Below are positions 24,364 to 32,537 of a stretch of 64,000 bases of DNA, one piece after another. A program made the position numbers and the translations under genes. Source of the DNA: Microbacterium aerolatum (lineage in GTDB: Bacteria; Actinomycetota; Actinomycetes; Actinomycetales; Microbacteriaceae); assembly GCF_007988825.1 (NCBI RefSeq), contig NZ_BJUW01000007.1, positions 1 through 64,000 of the forward strand, read 5' to 3'. The notes below the pieces were generated by a model. It did no database searches. It had not been told where the DNA came from and saw only the letters and a list, made by a program, of their open reading frames with translations. The first letter of the stretch is position 1. The number at the start of each line of letters is the position of its first letter.

Positions 24364-26204
24364 AACCAGCGGAACTGCGGCTGGTGGGACCGGCGATCCT
24401 CCTCGTAGCTGGAGTTCTCACCCTTCTGGCGGGTCTGATGATCGGTGGCGGCGCAGTGCCTCGCTTCATCAGCGACCCCGGGGCAGTCGTCCGCTGGGGT
24501 CTGCCGACCACCAAGCTCCTCGTCAACCTATCCGGCGGTGTGATGGCCGGCTCAGCGATCCTCGCGCTCTTTGCGCTCCGTGCGGGAAAGAAGGAATTCA
24601 ACGCTGCGCTGGATTTGACCTCGATCGGCGCCGCGATCCTCACTCTCAGCAGCGGGACGACAGGCTTCCTCACGTTCTTGTCCTCCTTCAATCCACAGGT
24701 GTCGCTGGGATCGGAGTTCGGTCAGCAGTTAGGCAGATTCCTGCTTGAGACCGAACTCGGTCAGGCGTGGCTGATCACCACCATCGCGGCCGCGACGATC
24801 ACTCTTCTGGCGTACGCCTTCCGCGGGTGGGCTGCCGCACTGATCATCGGGCTGCTTTCGCTCGCGGCTCTTGTTCCAATGGCAACACAGGGGCATTCGG
24901 GTAGCCTCGCCAATCACGACGCTGCGGTCATGGCACTCGTCCTCCACATCACGGGCGCGGCCGTATGGCTCGGGGGCCTTCTCGCCGTGGTCATTCTGAG
25001 ACCCCTCCTGGAGGAAACCAGGCTTCGGACTATCGTCGAACGGTATTCGACGCTCGCTCTCATCGCGTTCATCATCGTCACCGTATCGGGCGTCGCCCGC
25101 ACTCTGACATCGATCACCGGTGTCGGTGACCTGATCAGCGCTTACGGCGCTGTACTCGTGATCAAGATCGTTGCTCTTGTCGTCCTCGGGACGATCGGAG
25201 TCGCCCATCGGCGGTGGTTCATCCGGCGGGAGCGCGGCGAACGCAGTGCGTTCTGGTCGTTCGTGGCGCTGGAATTGGCGGTGATGGGCTTCGCCAGTGG
25301 AGGGGCCGCTGCCTTGGCTCGTACACCCTCCCCTGCCGACGCAATCGCTCCCGAGCTCACCACGCCGACCGAGATCCTCACGGAGGCGCCGTTGCCTGCC
25401 GAACTCACGTTGGACCGGTGGTTCACCAGCTGGGATGTCGATCTCCTCTGGGCCATCGTCGCCGTCTTCGGCATCTATTTCTACCTCGCCGGAGTGCGGC
25501 GGCTTCGTCGACGAGGTGAAGACTGGCCGCCCGCACGCATCATCGCATGGACGGCGGGCATGCTGCTGCTCGTCTGGGTGACGTCCGGGCCCGTTGCGGT
25601 GTATTCGGACTACTTGCACAGCATGGACGCGCTCGGCCGAGTACTCCTCGTCACTGCGGTGCCGCTGCTTCTGGTACTCGGCGCACCCTATCGACTCGCT
25701 CTGTCCGCCATCACGATCCGTACCGACGGCAGCCGCGGCATCCGCGAATGGCTTCAGGCCGGCGCTCGCTCACGAACGGCGAGTTTTTTCGCGCATCCGC
25801 TCGGTGCCGCATGTCTGTTCGCTGGGTCGTTTTGGGTGACATCAGCGACCGGTGTACTGCGCTGGACCCTCGCAGATCCGTTGGCCCACGAGCTGAGGAT
25901 TTTCTTGCTCTTGACCGCCGGCAGTTTCGTCATGAGTTCTGTCATACGGCCAAGACGCGTCCGCTCGGGCACCGTCCGGACGATTGCCGCACTTCTGGTG
26001 ATGCTCGCACCTGTCCTCGTGGCAGCCTGGGTTGCGTTCCAGGGCGGCCTCATCGCGGCCGACTGGTTCGGAGCCATGGGGCGCACCTGGGGTCTCGATC
26101 CCCTGGCCGACCAGCGGATGGCTGGCATCATTCTGGCGTTCGGCGTCGTCTGCGTCGGCATCGCGGTCGCAGTCGCACACCGGGTTCGTGTGAGGCAGCC
26201 GTGA
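24360..26204 (+). CDS. CopD-CtaG fusion membrane protein
   Basis: A 614-residue protein with about 14 helices. The N-terminal half (about 1-330) is a CopD-type copper-uptake domain: TTGFLTF, GHSGSLANHDAAVMALVLHITGAAVWLGGL with conserved His, YSTLALIAF. After a loop (PTEILTEAPLPAELTLDRW), the C-terminal half (about 345-614) is a CtaG/caa3 cytochrome oxidase assembly domain with YSDYLHSMDALGRVLLV and LGAPYRLALSA. Such fusions are common in actinobacteria and pass copper across the membrane toward oxidase assembly. The GTG at 24360 overlaps the upstream stop. Confidence 0.92.
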   Translation: MKPAELRLVGPAILLVAGVLTLLAGLMIGGGAVPRFISDPGAVVRWGLPTTKLLVNLSGGVMAGSAILALFALRAGKKEFNAALDLTSIGAAILTLSSGTTGFLTFLSSFNPQVSLGSEFGQQLGRFLLETELGQAWLITTIAAATITLLAYAFRGWAAALIIGLLSLAALVPMATQGHSGSLANHDAAVMALVLHITGAAVWLGGLLAVVILRPLLEETRLRTIVERYSTLALIAFIIVTVSGVARTLTSITGVGDLISAYGAVLVIKIVALVVLGTIGVAHRRWFIRRERGERSAFWSFVALELAVMGFASGGAAALARTPSPADAIAPELTTPTEILTEAPLPAELTLDRWFTSWDVDLLWAIVAVFGIYFYLAGVRRLRRRGEDWPPARIIAWTAGMLLLVWVTSGPVAVYSDYLHSMDALGRVLLVTAVPLLLVLGAPYRLALSAITIRTDGSRGIREWLQAGARSRTASFFAHPLGAACLFAGSFWVTSATGVLRWTLADPLAHELRIFLLLTAGSFVMSSVIRPRRVRSGTVRTIAALLVMLAPVLVAAWVAFQGGLIAADWFGAMGRTWGLDPLADQRMAGIILAFGVVCVGIAVAVAHRVRVRQP

Positions 26205-26227
26205 CCTACAGGGGAAAGGACCCAACT

Positions 26228-26884
26228 ATGAGATCGAAAATCGTCCACTCGCTACGTATTGCCGTTACCGCACTCGCGGCGAGCGTAGTCGCAACCCTCC
26301 TCGTCGCTGCGCCAGCCTCCGCGCACGACAACCTCCTCGAATCCGATCCTTCAGCCGGGTCGACGGTCACCAGCCTTGACTCAGTGTCCATGACATTCAG
26401 TGGTGAGCTGATCGACTTTGACCAGACGAGCTTCGCCCAGGTCCAGGGGCCAGACGGCCTCTACTACGAGACGTCGTGTTCCACGATTGAGTTCAACGTG
26501 CTCACGACACCCGTCGCACTCGGGGAAGCCGGAACCTATACGGTCGTATGGAACGCGGTGTCCAGTGACGGACACCCGATCTCGGAGAGTTTCACCTTCG
26601 AGTACGCTCCGGACGCGAGTACTCAGGCTGCGCTCGGATGGGATCTACCTGCGTGCGGCAGCGGCGAGGCTCGAATGCAGCCAGAAGCGGTGCCCACGGC
26701 TAGTGCAACACCTCCCGTGAGCGAATCAATCAGCCCTACCCCTTCCGAATCCAGCGGTGCAGAATCGAGCGCCGGCGGTGATCTCGTCGTCGTTCTCAGC
26801 ATCGGGGCCGGAGTCATCGTGCTCGCTGTGCTGATCATCGGCATCGTCTGGCTCGGTCGCGTTCGAAAGCGTCGATCGGAATAG
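26228..26884 (+). CDS. copC: CopC copper-binding protein with C-terminal anchor
   Basis: A 218-residue exported CopC. A Sec signal ends ...APASA and leaves His33 as the first mature residue, the usual N-terminal copper ligand. The beta-sandwich continues with SDPSAGSTVTSLDSVSMTFSGE, and SSDGHPISESFTFEY provides the second His (116). A Pro/Ser-rich linker and one helix (VVVLSIGAGVIVLAVLIIG) anchor it. The start follows GGGGAAAGGAC. It is downstream of CopD-CtaG and would be its donor on the outside of the membrane. Confidence 0.93.
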   Translation: MRSKIVHSLRIAVTALAASVVATLLVAAPASAHDNLLESDPSAGSTVTSLDSVSMTFSGELIDFDQTSFAQVQGPDGLYYETSCSTIEFNVLTTPVALGEAGTYTVVWNAVSSDGHPISESFTFEYAPDASTQAALGWDLPACGSGEARMQPEAVPTASATPPVSESISPTPSESSGAESSAGGDLVVVLSIGAGVIVLAVLIIGIVWLGRVRKRRSE

Positions 26885-26949
26885 TCGCAGGATCCCAACA
26901 ATCACGCTGCTTGATCATGGACGGGATGCGAAGAGGTAGAATTCACGTG

Positions 26950-27396
26950 ATGCTTCGTCTCCCGGTCCGCCGATTCGGGGATTTGAAAGATCAGCTGTTG
27001 ATAATGCGCCTCATTATCACTGTTGCGCTTTCGCTGCTTCTACTCTTCGGCATGGCCACCACCAGCCACAGCGACGCTGAAGGCATCACGCCCGCGCAGT
27101 TCACTTCCTCAGGCGTCGTTGATTTCGCAGACAGCGCCGAGATCCCCGACCTCGGGTCGACACAGCCGTTCGCGATCTCTGATGGATCGAATGCGCTCCT
27201 AGGGGCAGCTGTCTGTGCTCTCGGCATCCTGTGCGGACTCACTGCAATCGTCTTGTTGTTGCGACCCCTCTGGACTCCGCGAATGTCTCACGTTCTTTGC
27301 GCAAAACGGAGTGCAATACCGCCGCTGGGTGCGTTCGGTGCGCGCACCCACACGACAGCGCTGTCTTTGATTCACTTGGGCGTTTCCCGAACCTGA
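26950..27396 (+). CDS. small -SRT membrane protein, copy 2 (operon head)
   Basis: A 148-residue paralog: MLRLPVRRFGDLKDQ, helix LIMRLIITVALSLLLLFGMATTSHS, a 55-residue outer loop, second helix ALLGAAVCALGILCGLTAIVLLL, and the ending ALSLIHLGVSRT. TAGAAT (26937-26942) stands seven bases before the ATG, giving a leaderless start. The DsbA-like gene begins 86 bases after its stop. A palindrome is embedded at 27000. Confidence 0.72.
   Translation: MLRLPVRRFGDLKDQLLIMRLIITVALSLLLLFGMATTSHSDAEGITPAQFTSSGVVDFADSAEIPDLGSTQPFAISDGSNALLGAAVCALGILCGLTAIVLLLRPLWTPRMSHVLCAKRSAIPPLGAFGARTHTTALSLIHLGVSRT
27000..27018. promoter_or_regulatory. Fur-box-like palindrome inside copy 2
   Basis: GATAATGCGCCTCATTATC, flanked by T and A, is an almost perfect palindrome (8 of 9 arm positions) starting 50 bases after the predicted ATG. 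It matches the Fur consensus at 15 of 19 positions. Confidence 0.5.
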
Positions 27397-27482
27397 CACC
27401 GACGCGCCATCCGTGTTGATGGCGCCTTCCTACGAGCCCGAGCTCGTGCTGTCGACTGTCCCCTCTTGGTTTGGAGTACCCC

Positions 27483-28148
27483 ATGAAGCCTGCTGTAAAG
27501 ACCGCCATCATCACGATCGCCATCGCTGTGGTGCTGATAGTTGGTGCATTGATCTTTGTTCTCGTCAATCAGAATTCGAAAGAGCCGCCCGCCGCCACAG
27601 ACGGCTCCCCATCCGCTCCCGTGGTGCGGGAGAGCTCGCATGTTCTCGATGATGCAGGCGAAGGCGCCGTCACTGTGGTCGAGTTCCTTGATTTCGAGTG
27701 TGAAGCCTGCGGCGCCTTCTACCCAGTCGTGGAGGATCTGCGGGAGAAGTATGACGGAGAGATCACATACGTCATCCGCTACTTTCCCCTCCCGGGCCAC
27801 CTGAACTCGAGGAACGCAGCCCTCGCCGCCGAAGCAGCCGCGCAGCAGGGACGACTCGATGACATGTACCGCGAACTGTTCGAGACACAGGCGGAATGGG
27901 GCGAGGCCCAGGAGTCGCGAGCCGATGTCTTCCGCGGGTTCGCTGAACAACTGGGCCTCGATATGCCGGCATACGACAAAGCCGTCGCTGATCCCGCCAC
28001 GACCGCACGCATCGATGTGGACTTCAATGACGGGCAGGCGCTGGGCGTGAACAGCACTCCTACTTTCTACGTTGATGGGGAAAAGCTTCAGCTGGAGAGA
28101 TTCGATGATCTGGAGAATGCGATCAACGCCGCGATGGAGGGCCGGTGA
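27483..28148 (+). CDS. membrane-anchored DsbA-like thioredoxin-fold protein
   Basis: A 221-residue protein with one N-terminal helix (IITIAIAVVLIVGALIFVLV) and an extracytoplasmic thioredoxin/DsbA domain. VVEFLDFECEACGAFYPVVE carries the Cys73-x-x-Cys76 pair, RYFPLPGHLNS starts the helical insertion, and STPTFYVDG has the cis-Pro loop. It probably oxidises or isomerises disulfides in exported metal-handling proteins. TTGGAGTACCCC precedes the ATG. It overlaps the flavoprotein gene by GTGA. Confidence 0.9.
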   Translation: MKPAVKTAIITIAIAVVLIVGALIFVLVNQNSKEPPAATDGSPSAPVVRESSHVLDDAGEGAVTVVEFLDFECEACGAFYPVVEDLREKYDGEITYVIRYFPLPGHLNSRNAALAAEAAAQQGRLDDMYRELFETQAEWGEAQESRADVFRGFAEQLGLDMPAYDKAVADPATTARIDVDFNDGQALGVNSTPTFYVDGEKLQLERFDDLENAINAAMEGR

Positions 28149-29161
28149 CGGTTCCAGGATTGTCACACCGTCGTGTGATCATCGTCGGCGCAGGGCAGGC
28201 CGGACTGGCAGTCGCGGGCGCACTCAGGAACGCCGGCTTGGTCCCGCAGAGCGACTTCACCGTCATCGATGCGAACATGAACGGCCAACGATCCTGGGCC
28301 TCACGTTGGCATTCCATGGCGCTTCTCAGTGATGCTCACCACAGTTCGATCGCCCGCCGACCTCTTCCCGGCGATCAGTCGCGGCGACCGCGTGTGGACG
28401 AGATGGAAGAGTACCTCGCCTCGGTCGAAGCGTCCCTCGGTATTGCCGTGATGTGGGGGATGCGCGCCACAGGCGTGAGCCCGTACGGCAGCGGCTCGTC
28501 TCTCTTGCTGTCCACGAACGAGGGGCCGGTGCAGACCCGCAATGTAGTGTGCGCGACGGGTGCTTCGTCTCGGCCCTGGGTACCGCCGTGGGCCGCAGAC
28601 CTCATCGTGCCGGGCGTGGCGATACACAGCGCCGATTACCAGTTCCCTCGACAGATTCCCGCCGGCGACGTGCTGATAATCGGCGGAGGACACAGCGGCG
28701 CACAGATCGCAAGGGAACTCGCCCACTCGCACACCGTGACGCTATCGGTCCGACGCCGCGGACAGGACCCGAAACCCAGAAAGGGCGTCCGCCGCTGGCC
28801 ATGGTCTGCACACCCGCGTTCGGAGCTCCCGCATGAGGATGAGCATGCCGAGTTGCAACAACACGGAGTGTCGATAGTTCCGCCCGCACGAGGTGCCGAC
28901 GGCCGACAGATCAACTTCGAGGATGGCGCGCAGGTGAGACCTCGGTCTGTGATCTTCGCCACCGGATATCTGCCGGCCGACGATTGGCTCCCGAAGGTTG
29001 TTCGGGACTCGGAATCTCGCCACCGACGACCCGGCACGACCTCGATACCGGGTTTGTACGTGGCGGGATTCCCTAAGTACAGCACACCGGGCGCAGACAG
29101 CTTCACCGGTGTGCGGCGAGACGCCGCCTCGATCGCGCGGCGCATCCTGAACCGCCCCTGA
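28145..29161 (+). CDS. FAD/NAD(P)-dependent flavoprotein (FMO-like)
   Basis: A 338-residue two-dinucleotide-binding flavoprotein. GAGQAGLAVAGAL near residue 14 binds FAD, GGGHSGAQIARELAHS (about 180-195) binds NAD(P), and FATGYLPADDW is the FMO-type ATGY motif. It ends with GLYVAGFPKYSTPGADSFTGV. The lack of a CxxC rules out thioredoxin reductase. The substrate is unknown; relatives occur with metal and arsenic genes. It is translationally coupled to the DsbA-like gene and followed at once by a metal exporter. Confidence 0.85.
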   Translation: MTVPGLSHRRVIIVGAGQAGLAVAGALRNAGLVPQSDFTVIDANMNGQRSWASRWHSMALLSDAHHSSIARRPLPGDQSRRPRVDEMEEYLASVEASLGIAVMWGMRATGVSPYGSGSSLLLSTNEGPVQTRNVVCATGASSRPWVPPWAADLIVPGVAIHSADYQFPRQIPAGDVLIIGGGHSGAQIARELAHSHTVTLSVRRRGQDPKPRKGVRRWPWSAHPRSELPHEDEHAELQQHGVSIVPPARGADGRQINFEDGAQVRPRSVIFATGYLPADDWLPKVVRDSESRHRRPGTTSIPGLYVAGFPKYSTPGADSFTGVRRDAASIARRILNRP

Positions 29162-29178
29162 GGAAAGTGGAGAAGCTC

Positions 29179-30087
29179 ATGGGAACGCAGCACGATCATG
29201 CCTCGGTCGGGACCCCTCGACGACGCCTGCTTATTGCTTTCGCGATCACGTCATTGGTGTTCATCACCGAAGTCGTGGGAGCGATCATCACAGGCAGTCT
29301 TGCTTTGCTGGTGGATTCCGCGCACATGCTCACCGACGTAATCGGCCTCGCCCTTGCTGTCACCGCGGCGCACCTGATGAACCGGGAACCCTCCGCTCGG
29401 CATACTTGGGGACTGCGCAGGGCCGAAATCCTCGGCGCGCTCGCTCAAGCGGCACTCCTTCTCGGCGTCGGGATATTCGCACTCGTCGAGGGTGTGCGCC
29501 GCCTGTTCGAACCTCCGGAGATCGCGTCCGGCAGCCTGCTGTTCTTCGGTATCGTCGGGCTCCTCGCCAACGTCGCGTCGCTGCTTGTGCTGATGAGCGG
29601 ACGAAAGGCGAACCTCAACATGCGCGCAGCATTCCTCGAGGTGGTCAATGACGCGCTCGGATCCGTCGGGGTGATCGCGAGCGCAATTCTGATCGCGACG
29701 CTCGGCTGGTACCGAGCGGATGCGGTCGCGGGCATCGTGATCGCGCTGTTGATCATCCCGCGCACCCTCATCCTGCTGCGGGCGTCCGGAAGCATACTTC
29801 TGGAGTCCACCCCACCTGGGCTTGACCTCGATGACGTCCGCCGGCACCTACAGGAGTTGCCTCACGTCGTAGAGGTGCACGACCTGCACGCCTCGCAGAT
29901 CTCCACTGATCTGCCCACTCTGAGTGCGCACGTCGTGGTCGACGATCAGCTGACACAGGAGGACTCGGCGGCTCTGCTGCGATCCCTTCAGGACTGCGTC
30001 GCGGAACATTTCGCCGTCAGCGTCGAGCATTCCACCTTCCAGATCGAACCCAGATCTCACCCCGATGAACACGCGACCCACGCGTGA
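29179..30087 (+). CDS. cation diffusion facilitator (CzcD/ZitB-like)
   Basis: A 302-residue CDF exporter with six helices and a C-terminal cytosolic domain (about 205-295, LDDVRRHLQELPHVVEVHDLHASQIS). TM2 has the metal site HMLTD (His49, Asp53). At the TM5 site, where Zn/Cd members have HxxxD, the sequence is EVVND (Glu154, Asp158), so one metal ligand differs. Short His-containing ends (HDH; HPDEHATHA) may bind metal. ATG 29179 was chosen because GGAG stands seven bases before it; a GTG 12 bases upstream is possible. Confidence 0.9.
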   Translation: MGTQHDHASVGTPRRRLLIAFAITSLVFITEVVGAIITGSLALLVDSAHMLTDVIGLALAVTAAHLMNREPSARHTWGLRRAEILGALAQAALLLGVGIFALVEGVRRLFEPPEIASGSLLFFGIVGLLANVASLLVLMSGRKANLNMRAAFLEVVNDALGSVGVIASAILIATLGWYRADAVAGIVIALLIIPRTLILLRASGSILLESTPPGLDLDDVRRHLQELPHVVEVHDLHASQISTDLPTLSAHVVVDDQLTQEDSAALLRSLQDCVAEHFAVSVEHSTFQIEPRSHPDEHATHA

Positions 30088-30137
30088 CGATCTCGACGCA
30101 CGCCCATCGTCCGAAGCCTCATCCGAAGGAAAGCTTT

Positions 30138-30206
30138 ATGAAATGCACCGTTGACGTCCTCGACCTGCCAGATGCCGACCGGCCCAGTGTCGGGAACGAC
30201 CTTTGA
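30138..30206 (+). CDS. 22-residue leader-type ORF
   Basis: ATG at 30138 follows GAAGGAAAG with good spacing and encodes MKCTVDVLDLPDADRPSVGN then DL. Its stop overlaps a TTG start of the next gene (TTGA). Probably a translational coupling leader; a real micropeptide with one Cys is possible. Confidence 0.45.
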   Translation: MKCTVDVLDLPDADRPSVGNDL

Positions 30207-30622
30207 TTGCGACCTCTGAACCTCACGAATCGCAGATGGCGCATTCCTTCCCGTCCAGACGGACGTTGACGCTTGTCCTGGTCGTCATGGTCATCGCACT
30301 CAGCACCGCTGCCGTATTCGTCGGAACCGAGACCGCTGCGGCGTCCTCCACCTGGTCAGCCAGCTCCACGCCAGATCCCACGAACACGCCACCGCCGTCT
30401 CCCACGCCCTCCGAGACCGCCGAGCGGCCGCACGAGGAAAAGCTCGGCGTACAAGGCGCGGAGCGCGACGATCTCGGCTTCCTCGGCGTCGTCTTCATTG
30501 CCGGACTTGGATTCATTCTTAGCGCCGGAGCGGTCGGAACGTTGCTGATCGCTCGCGAACGACGTCGGCGAGACCGTGCCGAAGCTGCGGTGAAAAAGGA
30601 GGACCCAAGTGACGAACAATAA
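30203..30622 (+). CDS. membrane protein with two helices, unknown
   Basis: A 139-residue protein: helix TLVLVVMVIALSTAAVFVG, a 60-residue Pro/Thr/Ser-rich external stretch (PDPTNTPPPSPTPSE), then helix FLGVVFIAGLGFILSAGAVGTLLIA and a basic tail. The TTG start overlaps the 22-residue ORF; an ATG at 30236 is the alternative. The family is not recognised. Its end carries the strong AAGGAGG that serves lspA, which overlaps it. Confidence 0.65.
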   Translation: MIATSEPHESQMAHSFPSRRTLTLVLVVMVIALSTAAVFVGTETAAASSTWSASSTPDPTNTPPPSPTPSETAERPHEEKLGVQGAERDDLGFLGVVFIAGLGFILSAGAVGTLLIARERRRRDRAEAAVKKEDPSDEQ

Positions 30623-31145
30623 GACTCCACGGTATGCCTTCGCATTCATTGCGGCGGGACTGATCGTGCTCGTCGATCAGGCGAGCAAAGCTGTCGCACT
30701 TGCGGGGCTCAGCGAAACGGAACGGATTCCGCTGCTGGGCGACCTACTCGGCCTGCAGCTTGCGTTCAATCCTGGTGCGATGCTGTCTTTCGGTTCCGGG
30801 GCGACCTGGGTGCTGACCGTGCTCGGCGTAGCTGTGATCGCGGCGCTGTTCGTCGCCGCGAAGCGCTCGCGCACCACTTGGTATGCCACTGGAATCGGGT
30901 TCGTCCTCGGCGGCGCAATAGGAAACGTGCTGGATCGGCTGTTCTCGCCCCCTGGATTCGGGCGCGGGCACGTAACTGATTTTCTCGCGTACGGGAACTG
31001 GTTCATCGGTAATCTCGCCGACGTGGCTCTTGGCATCGGCGCCGTCATCCTCGGTGTCGGGCTCTGGGTCTCCCACCGTGTGACTTCGCAGGAGGCGGTC
31101 TCCGCGCCGACACCGTCTGAGACGGCTCCGATGGGCCCTTCATGA
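30609..31145 (+). CDS. lspA: lipoprotein signal peptidase LspA
   Basis: A 178-residue aspartic signal peptidase II, which cleaves the signal peptide of prolipoproteins at the lipobox Cys. Four helices are visible. Conserved elements are VDQASKA (Asp23), FNPGAMLSFG (Asn54), GNVLDR (106-111), VTDFL (Asp124) and GNLADVALGIG (Asp138); the last two Asp are the likely catalytic pair. The GTG start has AAGGAGG in front. As an island gene it probably serves lipoproteins of the same cluster, such as those at 23851 and 34956. Confidence 0.93.
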   Translation: MTNNKTPRYAFAFIAAGLIVLVDQASKAVALAGLSETERIPLLGDLLGLQLAFNPGAMLSFGSGATWVLTVLGVAVIAALFVAAKRSRTTWYATGIGFVLGGAIGNVLDRLFSPPGFGRGHVTDFLAYGNWFIGNLADVALGIGAVILGVGLWVSHRVTSQEAVSAPTPSETAPMGPS

Positions 31146-31477
31146 CGCAGAAAGAGCGCCGCCCTTCTGTCTATCAGCGCAATGCTCTCGCGCCCAGCTT
31201 GCTTGCCGCAGCCGTATTGTTTCTTGCGCCCGTGCTGCTGAGCGGAAGCTGGTCTCCAGTTGTCCTGTTCGTCACCTCGATCCTTGCTGTGATCGTCGGA
31301 TGGTTCGCGTTGCAGGCTCGACAATGGTGGTGGCTTCCGGTGTTCGCCACCGTCGCAGTCATCTGGAACCCGGTGTTCCCGTTGCCTTTCGAGGGCCCAG
31401 TCTGGATCAGTGCGCAGCCTGTCGCAGCTGTGGTTTTCCTCGTTGCCGGCGGCCTGGTCAAGGTGAAGCGCGTATGA
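31142..31477 (+). CDS. DUF6804-like small membrane protein (island copy)
   Basis: A 111-residue membrane protein with four hydrophobic helices, starting MTQKERRPSVYQRNALAPSL. It shares RNALAP, FALQARQWWW and AVIWNPVFP with the chromosomal copy at 1225-1557. It overlaps lspA and the next 41-residue ORF by ATGA on both sides, so it sits inside the envelope operon. Its function is unknown. Confidence 0.85.
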   Translation: MTQKERRPSVYQRNALAPSLLAAAVLFLAPVLLSGSWSPVVLFVTSILAVIVGWFALQARQWWWLPVFATVAVIWNPVFPLPFEGPVWISAQPVAAVVFLVAGGLVKVKRV

Positions 31478-31599
31478 CGAGCCTTCACCGTCCCATAGGT
31501 GCGCTCAGCCGCGATTGTGGGGGCCGCCGTGCCTGGCACGTTGCGGGGGCTGGCGGCCCCAGACATGTCATCAGTCACCGCGAGCAATCGGCTCGATGA
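31474..31599 (+). CDS. 41-residue ORF bridging two ATGA overlaps
   Basis: It encodes MTSLHRPIGALSRDCGGRRA and 21 further residues, basic and without a membrane helix. Its ATG overlaps the stop of the DUF6804-like gene and its stop overlaps the ATG of ctaG. Overlaps at both ends argue that it is translated, at least as a ribosome bridge. There is no recognisable domain. Confidence 0.5.
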   Translation: MTSLHRPIGALSRDCGGRRAWHVAGAGGPRHVISHREQSAR

Positions 31600-32534
31600 G
31601 CGCTTGGATCCCTGACACTGCTCCGACACTCGCAGCCTTCTTCAGCTTGCTGCCGGGTCCGTTCCCTCTGCTGCCCCTCATCGCGACGGTACTAGCAGTT
31701 GCGTATTTGGTGGGAGCAATCCGATTGTGGAGACAGGGTCGTCGCTGGCCGGTGTGGCGCGCGGTCAGTTTCCTCGTGGGATGCGGTGCCCTCGCAGCAA
31801 CCACAGGCTTGGGTGTGGAGGCCTATGGGTATGCACTGTTGTCGGTGTTCATGTTCCAGCAGCTCACTTTGATGATGGCCATCCCGCCGCTTCTGGTGCT
31901 CGGCTCCCCCGGAACGCTGCTCCTGCGTGCCACCCCGCACCATGGACCCGGGAAAGCCGTCCTCCGCGCCGCTCATCGGGGTCTTCGCTGTGCGGCCGCT
32001 CGATGGGCGCTCAGTCCCTGGGTGGCTTTGCCGATATACCTTGCGTCCTTCTACGGTTTGTATCTGGCAGGATTCGCTGACGACATCCTCTCGATCCCCG
32101 GCGGGCATGTAGCTATGGAGGTCCTGTTCCTCCTTGCTGGGATCGTCTTCACCATCCCCATACTCAGCTCCGACCCGCTCCCGATGCGAATCAGCCATGG
32201 TGGACGCGCCCTCGACGTGTTCGCCGAAGCCGCACTTCACGCCTTCTTCGGAGTGTTCCTGATGATGGCCACCACCATGCTCGTCACGCAGTTCGTCGCC
32301 TCGACCGAGGCGCTCGGCATCGACCCGCTCGAAGATCAACGGGTGGCCGGTGGTCTGGCATGGTCGTACGGGGAAGCTCCCACATTGTTGATGCTCGTTT
32401 ACGTTATGCATCGTTGGTTTCGAGACGACACGGCCCGCGCCGCGGCTGACGACCGATTCGCCGACGCCCACGGCACGAGCGAGCTGGACGCGTATAACGC
32501 ATACCTTTCGAAGCTGGGCAAGAAGGACATCTGA
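31596..32534 (+). CDS. CtaG-like cytochrome c oxidase assembly protein
   Basis: A 312-residue membrane protein with about eight helices of the caa3/CtaG family. Core motifs are FQQLTLMMAIPPLLVLGSPGTLLLRATPHH, IPILSSDPLPMRIS, EAALHAFFGVFLMM, LGIDPLEDQRVAGGLAWSYGEAP, and the C-terminal ELDAYNAYLSKL. The family helps insert copper into heme-copper oxidases. It is the second of three CtaG-like domains in the window and lies between lspA and lnt. Confidence 0.9.
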   Translation: MSAWIPDTAPTLAAFFSLLPGPFPLLPLIATVLAVAYLVGAIRLWRQGRRWPVWRAVSFLVGCGALAATTGLGVEAYGYALLSVFMFQQLTLMMAIPPLLVLGSPGTLLLRATPHHGPGKAVLRAAHRGLRCAAARWALSPWVALPIYLASFYGLYLAGFADDILSIPGGHVAMEVLFLLAGIVFTIPILSSDPLPMRISHGGRALDVFAEAALHAFFGVFLMMATTMLVTQFVASTEALGIDPLEDQRVAGGLAWSYGEAPTLLMLVYVMHRWFRDDTARAAADDRFADAHGTSELDAYNAYLSKLGKKDI

Positions 32535-32537
32535 GAT

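Noticed and set aside
28145..29161. Thioredoxin reductase
   Set aside because: FAD and NAD(P) motifs are present but there is no CxxC, and the ATGY motif fits FMO-like enzymes.
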